In this document: one piece after another, positions 44,163-55,589 of the stretch
Numbering within the stretch: position 1 is the first letter of the stretch
How the letters are laid out: each line of letters begins with the position of its first letter
Assembly (NCBI GenBank): GCA_029378245.1
Contig: JARKIF010000007.1
Location: 310,001-374,000, forward strand
Direction: 5' to 3'
DNA from: Roridomyces roridus
Lineage: Eukaryota > Basidiomycota > Agaricomycetes > Agaricales > Mycenaceae
Length of the DNA: 64,000 nt
The notes under the pieces: generated by a model
Told to the model about the DNA's origin: nothing
What the model saw: only the letters and a program-made list of their open reading frames with translations
The model's database searches: none
Made by a program: the position numbers and the translations under genes

Positions 44163-44580
44163 TCATCTGACAATACAAGGATGTAGATGATTAGAGTCTG
44201 TTATCAAACTCAACCTTTTGGCAGGCACCCGACCAACGATGTCAGCTTCCCAATTGGGTAGGAGTGCAGCCACCATGATCAGCATCAGTGTAGGTGATTT
44301 GGCATAGGTGAGTTCGTAGTCCAGAGTACCTTTGATATAGCGGAAGATCCAGTGGGCTTCACCAGGATTGCTATTGAAGTGGGAGAGGATCCTGACAGCA
44401 GTGGACACTGGAGATGTCAATGCATGTTTGGGTAGCCAGATATAGAAGAGATTCAATTTCGGAGAGATAGACAGATTTGTACTGCTTGGACTCTTCTTCA
44501 GTCTTAGCTCCCATTTCCTTGGTCAGGACAAGTCCAGGAAGCATCTGTTCAATGGTGGAACCAGATCGGCAGTTAGGTAC
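44163..44580 (-). pseudogene. Degenerate Copia polymerase fragment
   Basis: The minus-strand frame reads SNPGEAHW, FRYIKGTLDYELTYAKSP and nearby TEEESKQYKSVYLS, closely matching the end of the reverse transcriptase region in the Copia fragment at 51.4-52.6 kb (FNSNPGEAHWK, FRYVKGTLDYKLTYTKSP). Stops, small deletions and frame changes show that it is dead. No LTRs recognised beside it. Confidence 0.7.
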
Positions 44581-44639
44581 CCGGTTCCTTTCCCTCTCAC
44601 GATTGTCATGGATGTTTACATTGGGACAGATTGGCTTGA

Positions 44640-45465
44640 TATACTCGTCATTGTCAAAAGTAACCGGAAATTGATCAATATCATTTGATGCACCCCATCA
44701 TATGGCTTGACCTGACATTGGAGGATGGTATGGCTTCTTCTTAGTCCAGCCCCAAAGTTGATTGGCATGAATTGCCCCAATGGTGGCAGAATACAAGCTT
44801 TAAAGTTGTCTTGCAGTGATTTTTGCGAGCAGAAATGACCAAAAGTCAAAGAAAATGCTTTGTGCCATGCTCAATGCACTGAATCCACTCCAAACTTTTG
44901 TTACACAAGAAAGGTACTTGAGTGTCTAGTCTAGCTGACAACAACTTCCGTTCACATCAGGCCAACCAGAATTGGTAGCAAAAACTGCTGAACAATTCAG
45001 CAGCGAATTGTTGGACATGCTAGCTTTAGCCATGAACCCGGTGGTTTCACTTGATCTGAAATGTGATGGGGGCACTCTATTTTTTGAAATCACGGCTGTT
45101 TGGGTGTTGTTGTCAGTGTTCAACCTTTCTCGAAACCCCTTGGTGTTGCCTGTAAAGTTGTACTCACAACTTTTGGTGCTAAGCACTGACAGAGATACAT
45201 CTGAGATGTATCCCATCAATTTTTGATCGGCATGAATCGGCACATACAGCGCAACAGAACCGATTCTTTTGTACTTTTCCTAAAATTTGGCTGTTGGAAC
45301 TAAATGTGTTCTAGCAGTTGGAAATGGTGTTCAGGCTGCGGTTGATTTATGCCAAGAGGCATGTATATATCCCAAAGAGTCCACCCATATCGTTTCGGCC
45401 CAAGGGATCAGCTGATGCCATCATGCCAGACCAATTTCCGGTTACTTTTGAAAATGACGAGTAGT
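44640..45465. mobile_element. Tc1/mariner-like inverted-repeat element
   Basis: A 30-bp inverted repeat beginning CTCGTCATTGTCAAAAGTAA at 44644 is matched in reverse complement ending at 45461, with one mismatch. Each end is bordered by TA, as expected for a TA target-site duplication. The interior of about 760 bp has no transposase frame I recognise, so this looks like a non-autonomous element or a decayed one. Its left end lies next to the degenerate Copia fragment. Confidence 0.6.
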
Positions 45466-45542
45466 TACATTAGTGGTACCAATCTCGGATAAACGGACCT
45501 TGGTTACTCATAGTAGCTTACTAGTCGGCCCCCACACTTTGT

Positions 45543-45690
45543 ATAAGTAGCTTCCCTCTCTGGAGTCGTTCTCCAGAGAGAAAGAACCCGAATACATTGG
45601 TTTCTCACCAACTCCTCTTAGTCGCCCTCTAGTCAACCTTGTCGAGCAGACACTAGTCCTGATCGGAGCACGGGGGTCCGATCAGGGTAT
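45543..45690 (+). repeat. LTR-like segment with two perfect hairpins
   Basis: TATAAGTA at 45543 is followed by a perfect 10-bp hairpin (CTCTCTGGAG at 45557-45566 with its complement at 45572-45581). A second 10-bp hairpin follows (CCTGATCGGA at 45658-45667 with its complement at 45677-45686). A TATA box followed by structured leader DNA resembles the R/U5 part of a retroelement LTR, but I cannot define both ends. Confidence 0.35.
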
Positions 45691-45733
45691 CAAGTTATTA
45701 CCAATCTTTTGGTGGCTGTGTCTGCCACTTCCC

Positions 45734-47233
45734 TTGCCTCCTCACTCGCGACGCGTTATCTCTTCCTCGGCCTGCCCACTCGCCCTCCAACTTCCCCGAG
45801 ACATGGCCCCGTGTCTTGAGAACTTATTCCGGCCCAGACTATGGTTCAGCCCTCGTCCTAGGCGCCGGCAAGCACACCACTCTGAACTCACGCACGCTTG
45901 GGTCGATTCGCCAGGATACGTCGCCTCTGAAGCCTCAGTGGCGCAGTGTCCGTCCTTCCCATTCCGTGTGGCGTTGTACCACGCTCTGAAGCCCAGACGT
46001 CCGCGCTGGTTCTGCCACAACGCCAAGATCTGTCAAGATCGCACTTACCTTATAGCGAGGCATTGGAATGAGGGTCGATGAGAGCATCACGGAGCCGGCC
46101 TCAGTGCTTCTGAGCCACTCCAAACGACGTACGTCCTCGTTCTTTTGTTTCGTCTCACGTTTCCTCTCTTTAGGTACACACTCTACTGTATCCAAACCTC
46201 GATCCATCGATATCTGGGCTCTCTCGGCGCAGTGTATCGCCGTTCCCAGCTGCAGAAGGCGGGAGTGCGCCGTTCCCGGCTGCGGAAGGCGGGAGTGCAC
46301 CCCCGGTGGCTTTGTCGTCTTTGCGCGGCACCGTGGTGCTGTATGAACTAGCAGTAACGTCGGACGGAGTGCGAGGGTGATGTACTGCGCTCCTCAATCA
46401 ATCGACCTCCGACTCCGGAGCTCCTGTGGCTTACAAAGGGACCCTTTCGTTGGAGCAGGGTCTCGTTTTCGTGGGGGCACGGTCTCGTTCTGGGTTTTGG
46501 GTCTCATTCGTAGCCTTCTTGGGACGCCAAACACTTTTGTTCGAGTTTTCTGGTGTCTTCACGCATGTACCTACTAGTCCAATCCATTCTCCAGCCTGTA
46601 AACAATTTTTCAGAAACTAAAAAAAAATGGACAACGGATGTATGGATCGAACGCGCACGCGATAATCGAGTCCCGTGATCATGGGAAAGCACAAAGATTG
46701 GTCATAACTGAACACCCTGGACGGACCACCGCGCTCAGCAACAGACTTCATCACACCGAGGTACGAGGTGATCTGATGTAGCGTCTGTCTACGAGAGACT
46801 AAGGAGACACACCCTCTGGCCCTCTTATTCCAACTGGTGCCATCATGCACCTGCTCTGTTTGGTGGGTGTTGGTGATTTTACTACTGGCAGATGTGAAGA
46901 TCCCATCGCCTCTGCCACATCTGAACAAGTTTCATGGCACTGCAGATGTGCTGAACAAGTTTCATGGCACTGTGGATGTGCTGGAAGCACTCCTCACCAG
47001 GGCTCCATCTCTTGAAGGGGCCTCGGTGCAGTGACAGGTTCATAGTCGCCATTCCCACAAACATCCTCTGTGACCTGCCCCAACTGTTGAAGCAGGCAGC
47101 ACAGATGAACTGAGGTCAACAGTGAGAAACTCTGTATTGGTGACTATGAAACTACATGCCTGAGGTCAACAGTGAGAAACTGGGGACCTAGGCCACATGA
47201 CAGCTGACTATATACTTGTCAGAACAAAAGGAA
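45734..47233. other. Gene-poor DNA with two 30-bp tandem duplications
   Basis: No gene is supported. Two adjacent 30-bp units lie at 46239-46268 and 46269-46298 (two differences), and another pair at 46921-46950 and 46951-46980. The 20-odd-base segment starting CTGAGGTCAACAGTGAGAAA also occurs twice near 47110 and 47160. Confidence 0.45.
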
Positions 47234-47532
47234 TGTTGGAGATTGTGGTTTGGAGTGTCCGATCACATGATGATATGCATCTCCTTCTTATTGTGTTCAC
47301 TATCATCTTCTTTCTTATTGTTCTGATCACTATCTTTCTTATTGTTCTGGTAGTGATCTTTCTTATTGTCTTGGTACAGATCTGGCTCTATTGTCTTTGT
47401 AGGTATATAGCTAGCTACCTTGCAATGGATCTGGGCTTTTTGCCTCCCATCTGAGACCGCTATATCAGCACCCATCTGAGACCCTGCCTTATCAGCACCC
47501 TATCTGAGACCACCCTCCCCCTTATTACAACA
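47234..47532 (+). repeat. 5' LTR
   Basis: 299 bp, starting TGTTGGAGATTG and ending TTATTACAACA. It has internal near-repeats of TCTTTCTTATTGTTCTG (three times) and ATCTGAGACC (three times), and a TATATAGC motif that could serve as promoter. Confidence 0.9.
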
Positions 47533-47624
47533 GGTTATTGGCCCCCGCTCTTCCCTGCACACTCTTGCTTCTACCACCCCTCTTTATCGCATTCACACGT
47601 CTCGTCACGTGACATCGTTCCGCC

Positions 47625-48620
47625 ATGGCACCCCCTTCCATCACCACTGCCCTCACCAATGTTCTCACCACTGTGGCTAATCTGAATGCCACCAACTGGA
47701 CCAAGTTTGGCAAGGGCTTCCGCATTTTTCTGCTTGGGCTTGATGCCCTCTGGGTTGTTGATGGTCACGGTGATGGTGTGACACCCAGCGCGGATCAGCG
47801 CACCCTCGATCGCATGCTGGTGCCCTATCTCTACTCCAAAGTCACTGAGGAGTTCCAGTATCTTGTGGAGGATGCTACCAGTGCTTCTGCTGCTTGGACT
47901 GCACTCAAGGATCACTTCGAGAAATCGAACATGACCAACCGCTTTGTTGCCCGCGGTGAGCTGCATGCCATCACACATGATCCATCCAAGGAAATCTCGG
48001 TCTATATCCGGGCGTTTTCTGATGCGATCAAGAAGCTGAAGGCTATGGGCATTCCCATTGATGAGGTCACTCACAAAGACCTTATCCTGCTCAACCTTCA
48101 CCCTTCCTTCCACGGCGTCCGCACCATCCTCCTGGCTCGCACCACAGAGCCCTCCTTGGAGGAAATCACCAATCTCCTCACTGCTTCTGCTGCTGATCCT
48201 GGCATTAAGCAGGAATCCAACGAGATCAGTGGACTTGCCTTTGCTGTCCGCACCGGTCCCCCTCATCGTTCTGCTCCCTCCATCGCCGCCCCTAGCGCTC
48301 CATTTTCGTCTCCCATCACTGGGAAACTCGGCGCTGATGGCTTCCCTGTCGACTCACAGGGTTCTCGTTGGTGTGACCCTACCAATCAGCATTGTCATCG
48401 TTGTGGCCGCTCGGGTCATGTTGCCTTCAAGTGCATGCACTCCATGCCTGCATTTGTGAAGGACTGGATTCTGGCCGCTCCTCGTCCTGCCTCCTCCCAT
48501 GTTGCTGCATTTGCTGCTGCGATTGAGGCTGGCCTCACTCCGGACCACTACATGTCCATGTGGGACAGGCACAGTGGCGGTTACGCTGACTCCTCGGATT
48601 TGGGGCCTCTTCGCACCTAG
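47625..48620 (+). CDS. Copia-type Gag polyprotein
   Basis: 331 residues from an ATG in strong context (CGCCATGG). The N-terminal half has the retroelement capsid pattern 'L...NW..W' variant NATNWTKFGKGFRIFLLGLDALWVV, AWTALKDHFEKSN and IKKLKAMGIPIDE, like the UBN2/gag-polypeptide of Copia elements. A CCHC zinc knuckle (CHRCGRSGHVAFKC) lies at about residues 258-271 for RNA binding. The frame then ends without entering a protease, so the element makes particle protein only. Intact and open, so expression is plausible. Confidence 0.88.
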   Translation: MAPPSITTALTNVLTTVANLNATNWTKFGKGFRIFLLGLDALWVVDGHGDGVTPSADQRTLDRMLVPYLYSKVTEEFQYLVEDATSASAAWTALKDHFEKSNMTNRFVARGELHAITHDPSKEISVYIRAFSDAIKKLKAMGIPIDEVTHKDLILLNLHPSFHGVRTILLARTTEPSLEEITNLLTASAADPGIKQESNEISGLAFAVRTGPPHRSAPSIAAPSAPFSSPITGKLGADGFPVDSQGSRWCDPTNQHCHRCGRSGHVAFKCMHSMPAFVKDWILAAPRPASSHVAAFAAAIEAGLTPDHYMSMWDRHSGGYADSSDLGPLRT

Positions 48621-48700
48621 GATTTGGTGGGAGCTGCATGATTTGGTGGGAGTATGTTTGGAGTGTTTGTTGGTTGTGATCGTCCGCTCAAAGGTGGGAG

Positions 48701-48999
48701 TGTTGGAGATTGTGGTTTGGAGTGTCCGATCACATGATGATATGCATCTCCTTCTTATTGTGTTCACTATCATCTTCTTTCTTATTGTTCTGATCACTAT
48801 CTTTCTTATTGTTCTGGTAGTGATCTTTCTTATTGTCTTGGTACAGATCTGGCTCTATTGTCTTTGTAGGTATATAGCTAGCTACCTTGCAATGGATCTG
48901 GGCTTTTTGCCTCCCATCTGAGACCGCTATATCAGCACCCATCTGAGACCCTGCCTTATCAGCACCCTATCTGAGACCACCCTCCCCCTTATTACAACA
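48701..48999 (+). repeat. 3' LTR
   Basis: 299 bp, the same sequence as the 5' LTR as far as I can compare by eye. Followed at once by the AGGAA duplication. Confidence 0.9.
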
Positions 49000-49004
49000 A
49001 GGAA

Positions 49005-50939
49005 GTCCTAATTGGGAAATACAATAGGAAAGAAGCATATCATGGGAGAATTCCCATGTCAGATGAATATCAGAAACACGGTCACATGACCAGAACACGA
49101 GAATGCCATCAGTCCATCAATCAATATCATCAGTTGATCAACAACTTCCAACACCAACAAGGCTCTGCAAGCGCACCAATGCTTCGGTTGCCTTTTGGAG
49201 GGGCCATGTTGCAGCAAGCTCTTTTGTAAAGGTTGTCAAGCAGGTTGTTGATCACTGAGCACTCGCTTTTGTTGACTCGATCATCAGGCAAAGGCCGTGC
49301 CTTTCCCCTGGTGGTGCTTCAGGTCGACACCCCTGCACTAGTCATCTGGGCCAACCTCTCACCCAGCAAGCAAGACATGTGTCACCGTCGGTTCAATGCT
49401 TCAATGAATTCTTGTCTGTCAAGGGTATCAGTACTGTTGTAGACGCATCCGGTGTAACCAACACTACTGCAGCTTGGCGCCTCAACAATTCCTCTGCGCA
49501 GGCCTCTCTGTGGTGGTGAGTATTAGTGCAGCAAATAGCCGGGGTGCGGGCGACATACCTTGCCCTCACGTCCCTCTGATACAACACTTTCAACTGCTCT
49601 TCCACGGAAAAGCTCTCACAGTACACGGAGGTGTCACTGTCGGACATATCCCAGTCCTCCTGCTGAGCCAACATGAGTGGGGTGGCGCAAAGTGAATTTG
49701 TGATGGCGTGATATGTTGACTTTTGGACTTGTGCTGGATCAACGTTGACATGCCCAACAACAACGATGGCACATATCACCGTTGCAAACAGGCCCGCAAC
49801 AACGAGACGCCCACCCAGCGACTCACACGCTCCAGCGCAAAAGCACCCAAGGCCAACTCGTCTTCCTCTGGCGTAAGTAAACAACCTTCAGCCCAAGCAG
49901 CCCCAACTTCCACCTCCTCCCACACTGCCCCAGTCTTGGACTCTTGTATACCAGAGCACAGGCAGCTCTCTGCATCCAACACACCTCCCATGGCCATGAG
50001 CGACCTGGGACTGCCACCCGACTCGGGTATGCCGGGGAGATGCCACTAGGCTGCCCTAACAATTTGTCCCCAGAAGAACGTGGATCTGGACAACCCCAAG
50101 TGGCAAGCAGACTTGGACAAGGTTTTTCAACAGTTCTTGGGGAGCATGCCAGAAGGGTCGCCGCTTCTTCAAGGACGTGACGGCACCCCCGATGGAACAA
50201 TGTCGAAGGCATTTACTCACTTGGAGTTGGATATATCGTGGAGCTGCGACATGTATATGCCAATAAAGCCTATATCCTTGATCTTGGTGACCTCATGCCA
50301 CAACTGTCGCCTGCCGCACTGTATTACTTGGCTCATGATATGACAGCATTTATCATTGAAAATTACAGTGTCAATGGCGCAGATGCAAGGGATTAGTTCA
50401 ATGCAGTGATACACAAGTTTATGCATCTTTTCAGGTTTAGTTCCCAGGTTTTGCTGGATAGGGAAGTCAACTAGACATGGCAATATGGCCCTGACACAGG
50501 TTATGGATGCCTATCATGTGGTAGCACCACCCAAGGGCCAAGGCAAGCCTGGGACACAGGTCCTAAAAGTGCAAGTTGAGACGCAACTCCCAGACGCAAG
50601 ACGCAGCTCCCAGACGCAGGTCATGTGATCAAAGTTTGGATCAAATGTTGATTCAAGAATCTGATACAAGTGATCAGATGGTCACATGTTCCCACAATCT
50701 TACATAATCCATGATCAGGCAATATTCCAATGTGTTGAAAACTCTCATTGTAAATCCACTTGTTATTGTTATCTATCTATTGCTGCATATTTGACAAGAA
50801 AATGGGTAGATCTGAGATTCAAAGTGTTGGAAATTCTATAACCCTGTCACTCGGAAGATTGTCATTGCAGAACATGCTGTCTTTGACGAGTGCTACTTCC
50901 CTGGGAATAACCCACAAGCTCTGCGGCGTTGCCCTAAAA
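49005..50939. other. Repeat-rich DNA without a supported gene
   Basis: There are short frames with low-complexity Ser/Pro content (49750-50050) and fragments that could be Gag-like debris, but none with a recognisable domain. Near 50570-50640 the motif CCCAGACGCA recurs. Confidence 0.35.
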
Positions 50940-52662
50940 AACCTCCTTCCTCCTCCATCCAAAACCTACCTTTGCCTGCCACCAAGCCCAAGGGTGTGCA
51001 CAATGCCGGGGGAGATGGAAATGATAGTGATGATGACGATGATGACGGTTTCAATGTGCATCGAGCACCCCCTGAGGCTGAAAATCCAGAGCCTCCTCCT
51101 TCCCCTCCTCACACTCCTCCACCAGCACCAGCTCAAGTCGAGCTGCCCCCTAGCCGCTCCCAATCACCAGATCCAGCTCTAAACCCGCCTTCACGAGTTG
51201 GAATTGCCGCACGTCGCCGCTTCCATGGCCAACTACTGAACATCGGCAGCCTGGTGAATGGTGGAAAACAACGCCTAGGGAGCCAACTCCTGCTGTCCCT
51301 GATTCTGATGATGAGCCTGAGCCTGAGCCTATCCCCCATCCAGACTCAGAAAGCGATGATGAATTGCTGCTCACTTCAGGCAGTGCTCTTATTGTTGCTC
51401 ATGAAGGCAATCCAGCAGATGTGGTGTTGCAAGAAGCCAATTCGGTTTCTGTGGAGTATGCCAGGTCCGCCATCCAGTCAGGCAATCCGCGTTCTTATCA
51501 TGACGCACTGCAGCGACCTGATGCACATCTTTGGGAAGAAGCTGCAGTCTCAGAGATAAACTCTCTCCTTGAGAACTGCACTTGGGATGTTGTAGATGCA
51601 CCTCCTGGCGTCAAGCCAATCCGCTCTCAATGGGTCTTTGTCATCAAGCACAAGTCTGCCGGCTCAATTGAGCGTTACAAAGCTCGACTTGTTGCAGATG
51701 GTCGCGGTCAGCGCCATGGCATTGACTACAACGAGATCTTTTCCCCCACCTTCAAGCATGCCACCCTGCGCATTGTCCTTGCGTTGGCTGCTCAGCATGA
51801 TCTTCAGCTTCGTTCCTTTGACTTCTCATCCGCTTACCTCAATGGAGACCTGGAGGAGGATGTCTTTATGACTCAGCCCGAAGGGTTTCCACAAGGAGAG
51901 AAGGGCCAGCTTCTCAAACTCAACAAGTCCATCTATGGCTTGAAACAAGCTGGCCGCCAATGGAACAAGAAGCTGAATGCAAAGCTCTTAACTATGGGCT
52001 TCCGGTGCACCCAGTCTGATCGCTCTTGCTATGTCTACTATGATGGCAAAGTGCGGATCATCCTTCCTATCTATGTTGATGATGGCACCATTGCTGCCAA
52101 AGACAACAAAGACATAGACAGGGTCATTGCTCAACTTGGCCAATCATTCAAGGTCAAGGATCTTGGTCCTACACAGTGGTTGCTGGGCATCAAGATTGAG
52201 CGTGATTTTGAGGCTGGCACCGTCTCTCTCTCACAGCGCCAATATGCTGTGAACATGCTTGAGCAGTTCAACATGTCGGATTGCAAGCCAGTGAGCACTC
52301 CAATGCTTCCTGGGCTTGTCCTGACCAAGGAAATGGGAGCCAAGACTGAAGAGGAGTCCAAGCAGTACAAATCTGTCTATCTCTCTGCAGTTGGATCTCT
52401 TCTTTATCTGGCTACCCAAACGCGCATTGACATCTCCACTGCTGTCGGCATCCTCTCCCGCTTCAATAGCAATCCTGGTGAAGCCCACTGGAAAGCTGTG
52501 AAGCATCTCTTCCGCTACGTCAAAGGTACTCTGGACTACAAACTCACCTACACTAAATCACCATCTGGCACTTCCTTCATTACCTACACTGATGCTGATC
52601 ATGGTGGCTCAGCAACTACCAGATGTAAGACGAGTAATGACCGCATTCTGGCCAGTGCCTAG
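50940..52662 (+). pseudogene. Truncated Copia polymerase (linker, reverse transcriptase, start of RNase H)
   Basis: The first part is an acidic, proline-rich linker (about 51000-51380) with at least one frame change near 51250. The open frame from 51364 to 52662 carries the RVT_2 reverse transcriptase: KPIRSQWVFVIKHK, ERYKARLVADGRGQ, SFDFSSAYLNGDLEEDVFM, KLNKSIYGLKQAGRQW, the catalytic PIYVDDGT and GPTQWLLGIKIE, VSTPML, GSLLYLATQTRIDIS, and the first RNase H aspartate in TYTDADHGG. It then runs into unrelated sequence. Integrase and LTRs are missing, so it is a fragment. Confidence 0.85.
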
Positions 52663-52761
52663 GAAAAATGGTGCCCCCCTTTGTGAGATCCCAAAGAGCC
52701 AATAGTGTTCGGGTTCCGGGGGAGTGTTGAAGGTCCTTCTGGGAGTTCCCTTCACACTATC

Positions 52762-52837
52762 GGCAGAATAGCTCAGTTGGTTAAAGAGCATCTCGAATAT
52801 ACTGAGAAGGTCGCAGGTTCGAATCCTGCTTCAGCCA
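52762..52837 (+). pseudogene. tRNA-like pseudogene (76 nt)
   Basis: It folds as a cloverleaf: acceptor GGCAGAA/TTCAGCC (one A-A mismatch), D arm GCTC...GAGC, anticodon stem TCTCG/TGAGA, five-base variable loop and T arm GCAGG TTCGAAT CCTGC. The A box (TAGCTCAGTTGG) and B box (GGTTCGAATCC) are intact, and T4 follows at 52838. The anticodon loop reads AATATAC, so the nominal anticodon TAT follows an A where U33 is invariant in working tRNAs. With the stem mismatch this points to a pseudogene or the head of a tRNA-derived SINE. Confidence 0.65.
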
Positions 52838-53426
52838 TTTTCCAACACCTTGTAGGAAAATTTGAATATCTCGTTGGCTCCTGGGCCGAATTGCATCATC
52901 TGACCTTTGAGAACGACCTTCCCAACTCCCTCTACACGCTCCCGTCAGTGGCTTTGCTCCTCCTTGCCATGCTGCGTCGACGCTGCCATCAATACCTGCC
53001 ACATCATCACCCAGCACAAAAACCCTCATATCTCCTTCATCCCGGACTCAATGAGCTCGATTATGTGTGGAGTGCCCAACGCCAGCAATTTGAATCCCGG
53101 GCGAGAATGCAAAATTATGTGGATGGATTGGCAGATGACCATGATTGCCAGAGTGTAAATTACGAGAGCAAGCAAGTACCCATATATGGGTTGCTACCCT
53201 TTGTAGATTCGTTATCCGTTCCATCAGCGGACACCCGTCTTCCGTGTCTCTCATAGGTATTCCCTCTTGCTTTTGCCCACCACCACCGTCTTTGACCCCT
53301 CACTGCCATTCCCCGTGCACGGCCTCTGCACCATGAATCCGGATCCCCAACTGTAGGTCTGCGGCCTACCTTGGCAGCTTTCTCACATCCATTCCCACAG
53401 TCCTGGGGCGTACCCCGTCCGCTCCA

Positions 53427-54429
53427 AGCCTTGGCCATGGGAAGAGTTGGATCTCCAGACTCAGTCACTTTTCAAGGAAATCCACCAGAAGTTACAGGCA
53501 GAAATGCAAAGCCGAGCTGAAATTCTGACACTGGCTCTGTATAATTCTGCAACTTCAGGGCCTTTGACCAACCCTGCGAGGACTGTGGCAAGCTTGCTTC
53601 ACAGTAATTGCTCTCCACCGCAGGGTCTTGAAGGGTTGATTACCAGTCGTCTATCGGAATACTCTGTCCAGTTACAGTGAGTTTTTTCAGGGTTTGAGAC
53701 AAGCTATTCATCATTTACCTTCAGTGGAGTGCAAGAGTCAACGACTGATGAGCCAGATGTAGTCCACACTACTATCCCGTACGACACTTATCCCGTCTAC
53801 ATTGCTGGGCTTTCTGTCTTACATTTGTCCCCCCCAGCTCCGGTATCATGCCCTGGGAGAACAGAGCACTGGATCCAGGGTCGCACTGGCAGTGGGCCTT
53901 CCGTGAAATATGCGTGATGTTGCAGGACAAGATGGCCATCGACGCAGACGAGGCCAAGACTTTGACATTGGCCTTGTACAACTCGGCGACATCCGTGACA
54001 TTATACCAACCAGACAAAACAACTGTTGGAAATATACTTCGCAGTCTTGGTCATTCTCCACCAGTGGAGCTTATATCCAATGTCACGACTCACTTAACAT
54101 ACTACGGCATTATGCACTCGTGAGTTTGCTCAATTTCACTGTGAACTACCGATGCTCACTGACTGGCCTCAGGGCAGCTAAACTCGAAGCCATGGCTATA
54201 GGTCGGCGATCAAGGATTCGTGAGCTCAGAGATGCCTTCAACTTCACTCTCCCGTAGTAGGACAACTCTTATCAGCATCATTCCTCAACACTAATTGATG
54301 TGCAGTATGCACCAGTCCAGTACATCCCCCCACATTGGTGCTGCCAGTGTCAGCCCACAAGAAGATCAAGTCTCCGAGGCCGGCTCAAAAGACTCCCAAG
54401 AAACTGTCCGACCAACCAGATACAACTGA
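53427..54429 (+). CDS. Unrecognised multi-exon gene with an internal duplication
   Basis: Two exon blocks are related. One (53427-53679) reads KPWPWEELDLQTQSLFKEI, LTLALYNSATS, LEGLITSRLSEY. The other (53838-54121) reads MPWENRALDPGSHWQWAFREI, LTLALYNSATSVTLYQPDKTT, ELISNVTTHLTYY. Later exons give KLEAMAIGRRSRIRELRDAFNFTLP and, after an intron starting GTAGTAG, a last exon SSTSPHIGAASVSPQEDQ ending at the TGA at 54427. Intron signals fit this model. No family recognised, and I cannot find a secure start codon. It may be a host gene or part of an unknown mobile element. Confidence 0.35.
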
Positions 54430-55589
54430 GTAAGTAGTGTGGAGTGGTTGGAATTCGAGTCTTGAAAGATTCAATTTCAGTTCCGTTCAGTACTTACTGG
54501 CCATTGATACCTATGCAACATAGTTCTGTCGAATTTGATTTCTTTTATCATACTCTCCGCCGGCGCTATTCAAGTTTGTACCTATGAAACCTAGTTCTGC
54601 CGAATTCTCTTCTCATAATTTAGTGCCAAGTGGCAAGGGAGAAAACAGGAAAATTGGATACAACAGCAAAATGAACGGTAACAAGAAATGACTGCCAATG
54701 AGCTATATAGACCACCAAGGTTTGAATTGTGGGGTGCTGAGAATTGGGTATAGAGTTATACTAGATCATACTCCCCCCGAGCCATGTTACCCTCCGTCAC
54801 CTTACGCAACTGTGCATCTGCGGCTGATTCTTGGAACATATTGAAATTCAAGTCGGTTTACCTACAGACCTTACACATTCAGTTTCATACGTAAACAATC
54901 CCTCCACCAGATCCATTTGCATGGTGCGCCGCTCTGCACTGTCAGATCCTCCGCTGTCCCACCTCAGCGAGATCGGATCATTCGTCACAGACCTCACCCC
55001 AGGTTCGTAGCCGCACCCGTACCCAACTGCGAAACTCGCAGTGGGGATGGTGCGTGCGGGAACTGTCTGCTGACAGGGCTGCAATTGGAAGGACTACCTC
55101 AGACCCGCGCCACATCGGCGATGCAAAAGATGGGCAGCTCAAGAGTGTAAACGGGCTGGGAGATGGCGTAGACATTGGAATGGAGTATCAAATTGGGCGG
55201 ATATCCTGCCCGATCGAGAGGGCATAGGGTGCGTGGAGCGGGGGATCTCGATCTCGCTTCGTATCCTCGCCAGGCATTTGGTGGTGATGACAAGCTTAAG
55301 ACAGCCAGATCGCGTCATAGGGAAGGCCAGGCCATGGAAGAAGTATTGAAGTAATGGAAAGTCTGAGCGTCATGAGTAGTCAATCAAATGTCGCAGATGC
55401 AGCGACACACCTTGTCATTTTTCCGTCCCTGCCACGTCAAATCCCTCTATACCATCTGCTGAGCCCAGAAACTGGACGGTGTGGATGTCCGAGATGTGGA
55501 TGCTGAGTTCGGCTGTTGTCTGGGTTGGAGGAGAGAATTCAAGCGAAAAGGATGCGGGAATGGCTGGTGCGGACCAACGGGGCATAGTA
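54430..55589. other. No gene seen
   Basis: Short frames only. The phrase ACCTATG(C/A)AACCTAGTTCTG(C/T)CGAAT occurs twice near 54510 and 54590, a small direct duplication. Confidence 0.35.

Larger units (their letters stand above)
47234..48999 (+). mobile_element. Complete gag-only LTR retrotransposon (Copia-related)
   Basis: 1,766 bp with two 299-bp LTRs (TGTTG...CAACA) and a perfect 5-bp target duplication AGGAA at 47229-47233 and 49000-49004. The only coding region is a Copia-type Gag. Protease, integrase, reverse transcriptase and RNase H are absent, so it must be mobilised by enzymes from another element. A purine tract (AAAGGTGGGAG, 48690-48700) directly before the 3' LTR is a good plus-strand primer site. 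By eye the two LTRs are identical, which implies a recent insertion. Two solo LTRs of the same family lie at 61.2-61.9 kb. Confidence 0.9.

Noticed and set aside
45734..46081. 115-residue frame starting MPPHSRRVISSSACPLALQ
   Set aside because: Follows an LTR-like segment and could be Gag debris, but no motif supports coding.
47263..47475. 70-residue frames inside the LTRs, also at 48730-48942 and near 61275 and 61591
   Set aside because: They recur only because the LTR recurs. The repetitive QDNKKDHYQNNKKDSDQNNK-like translation reflects the LTR's internal near-repeats, not a protein.
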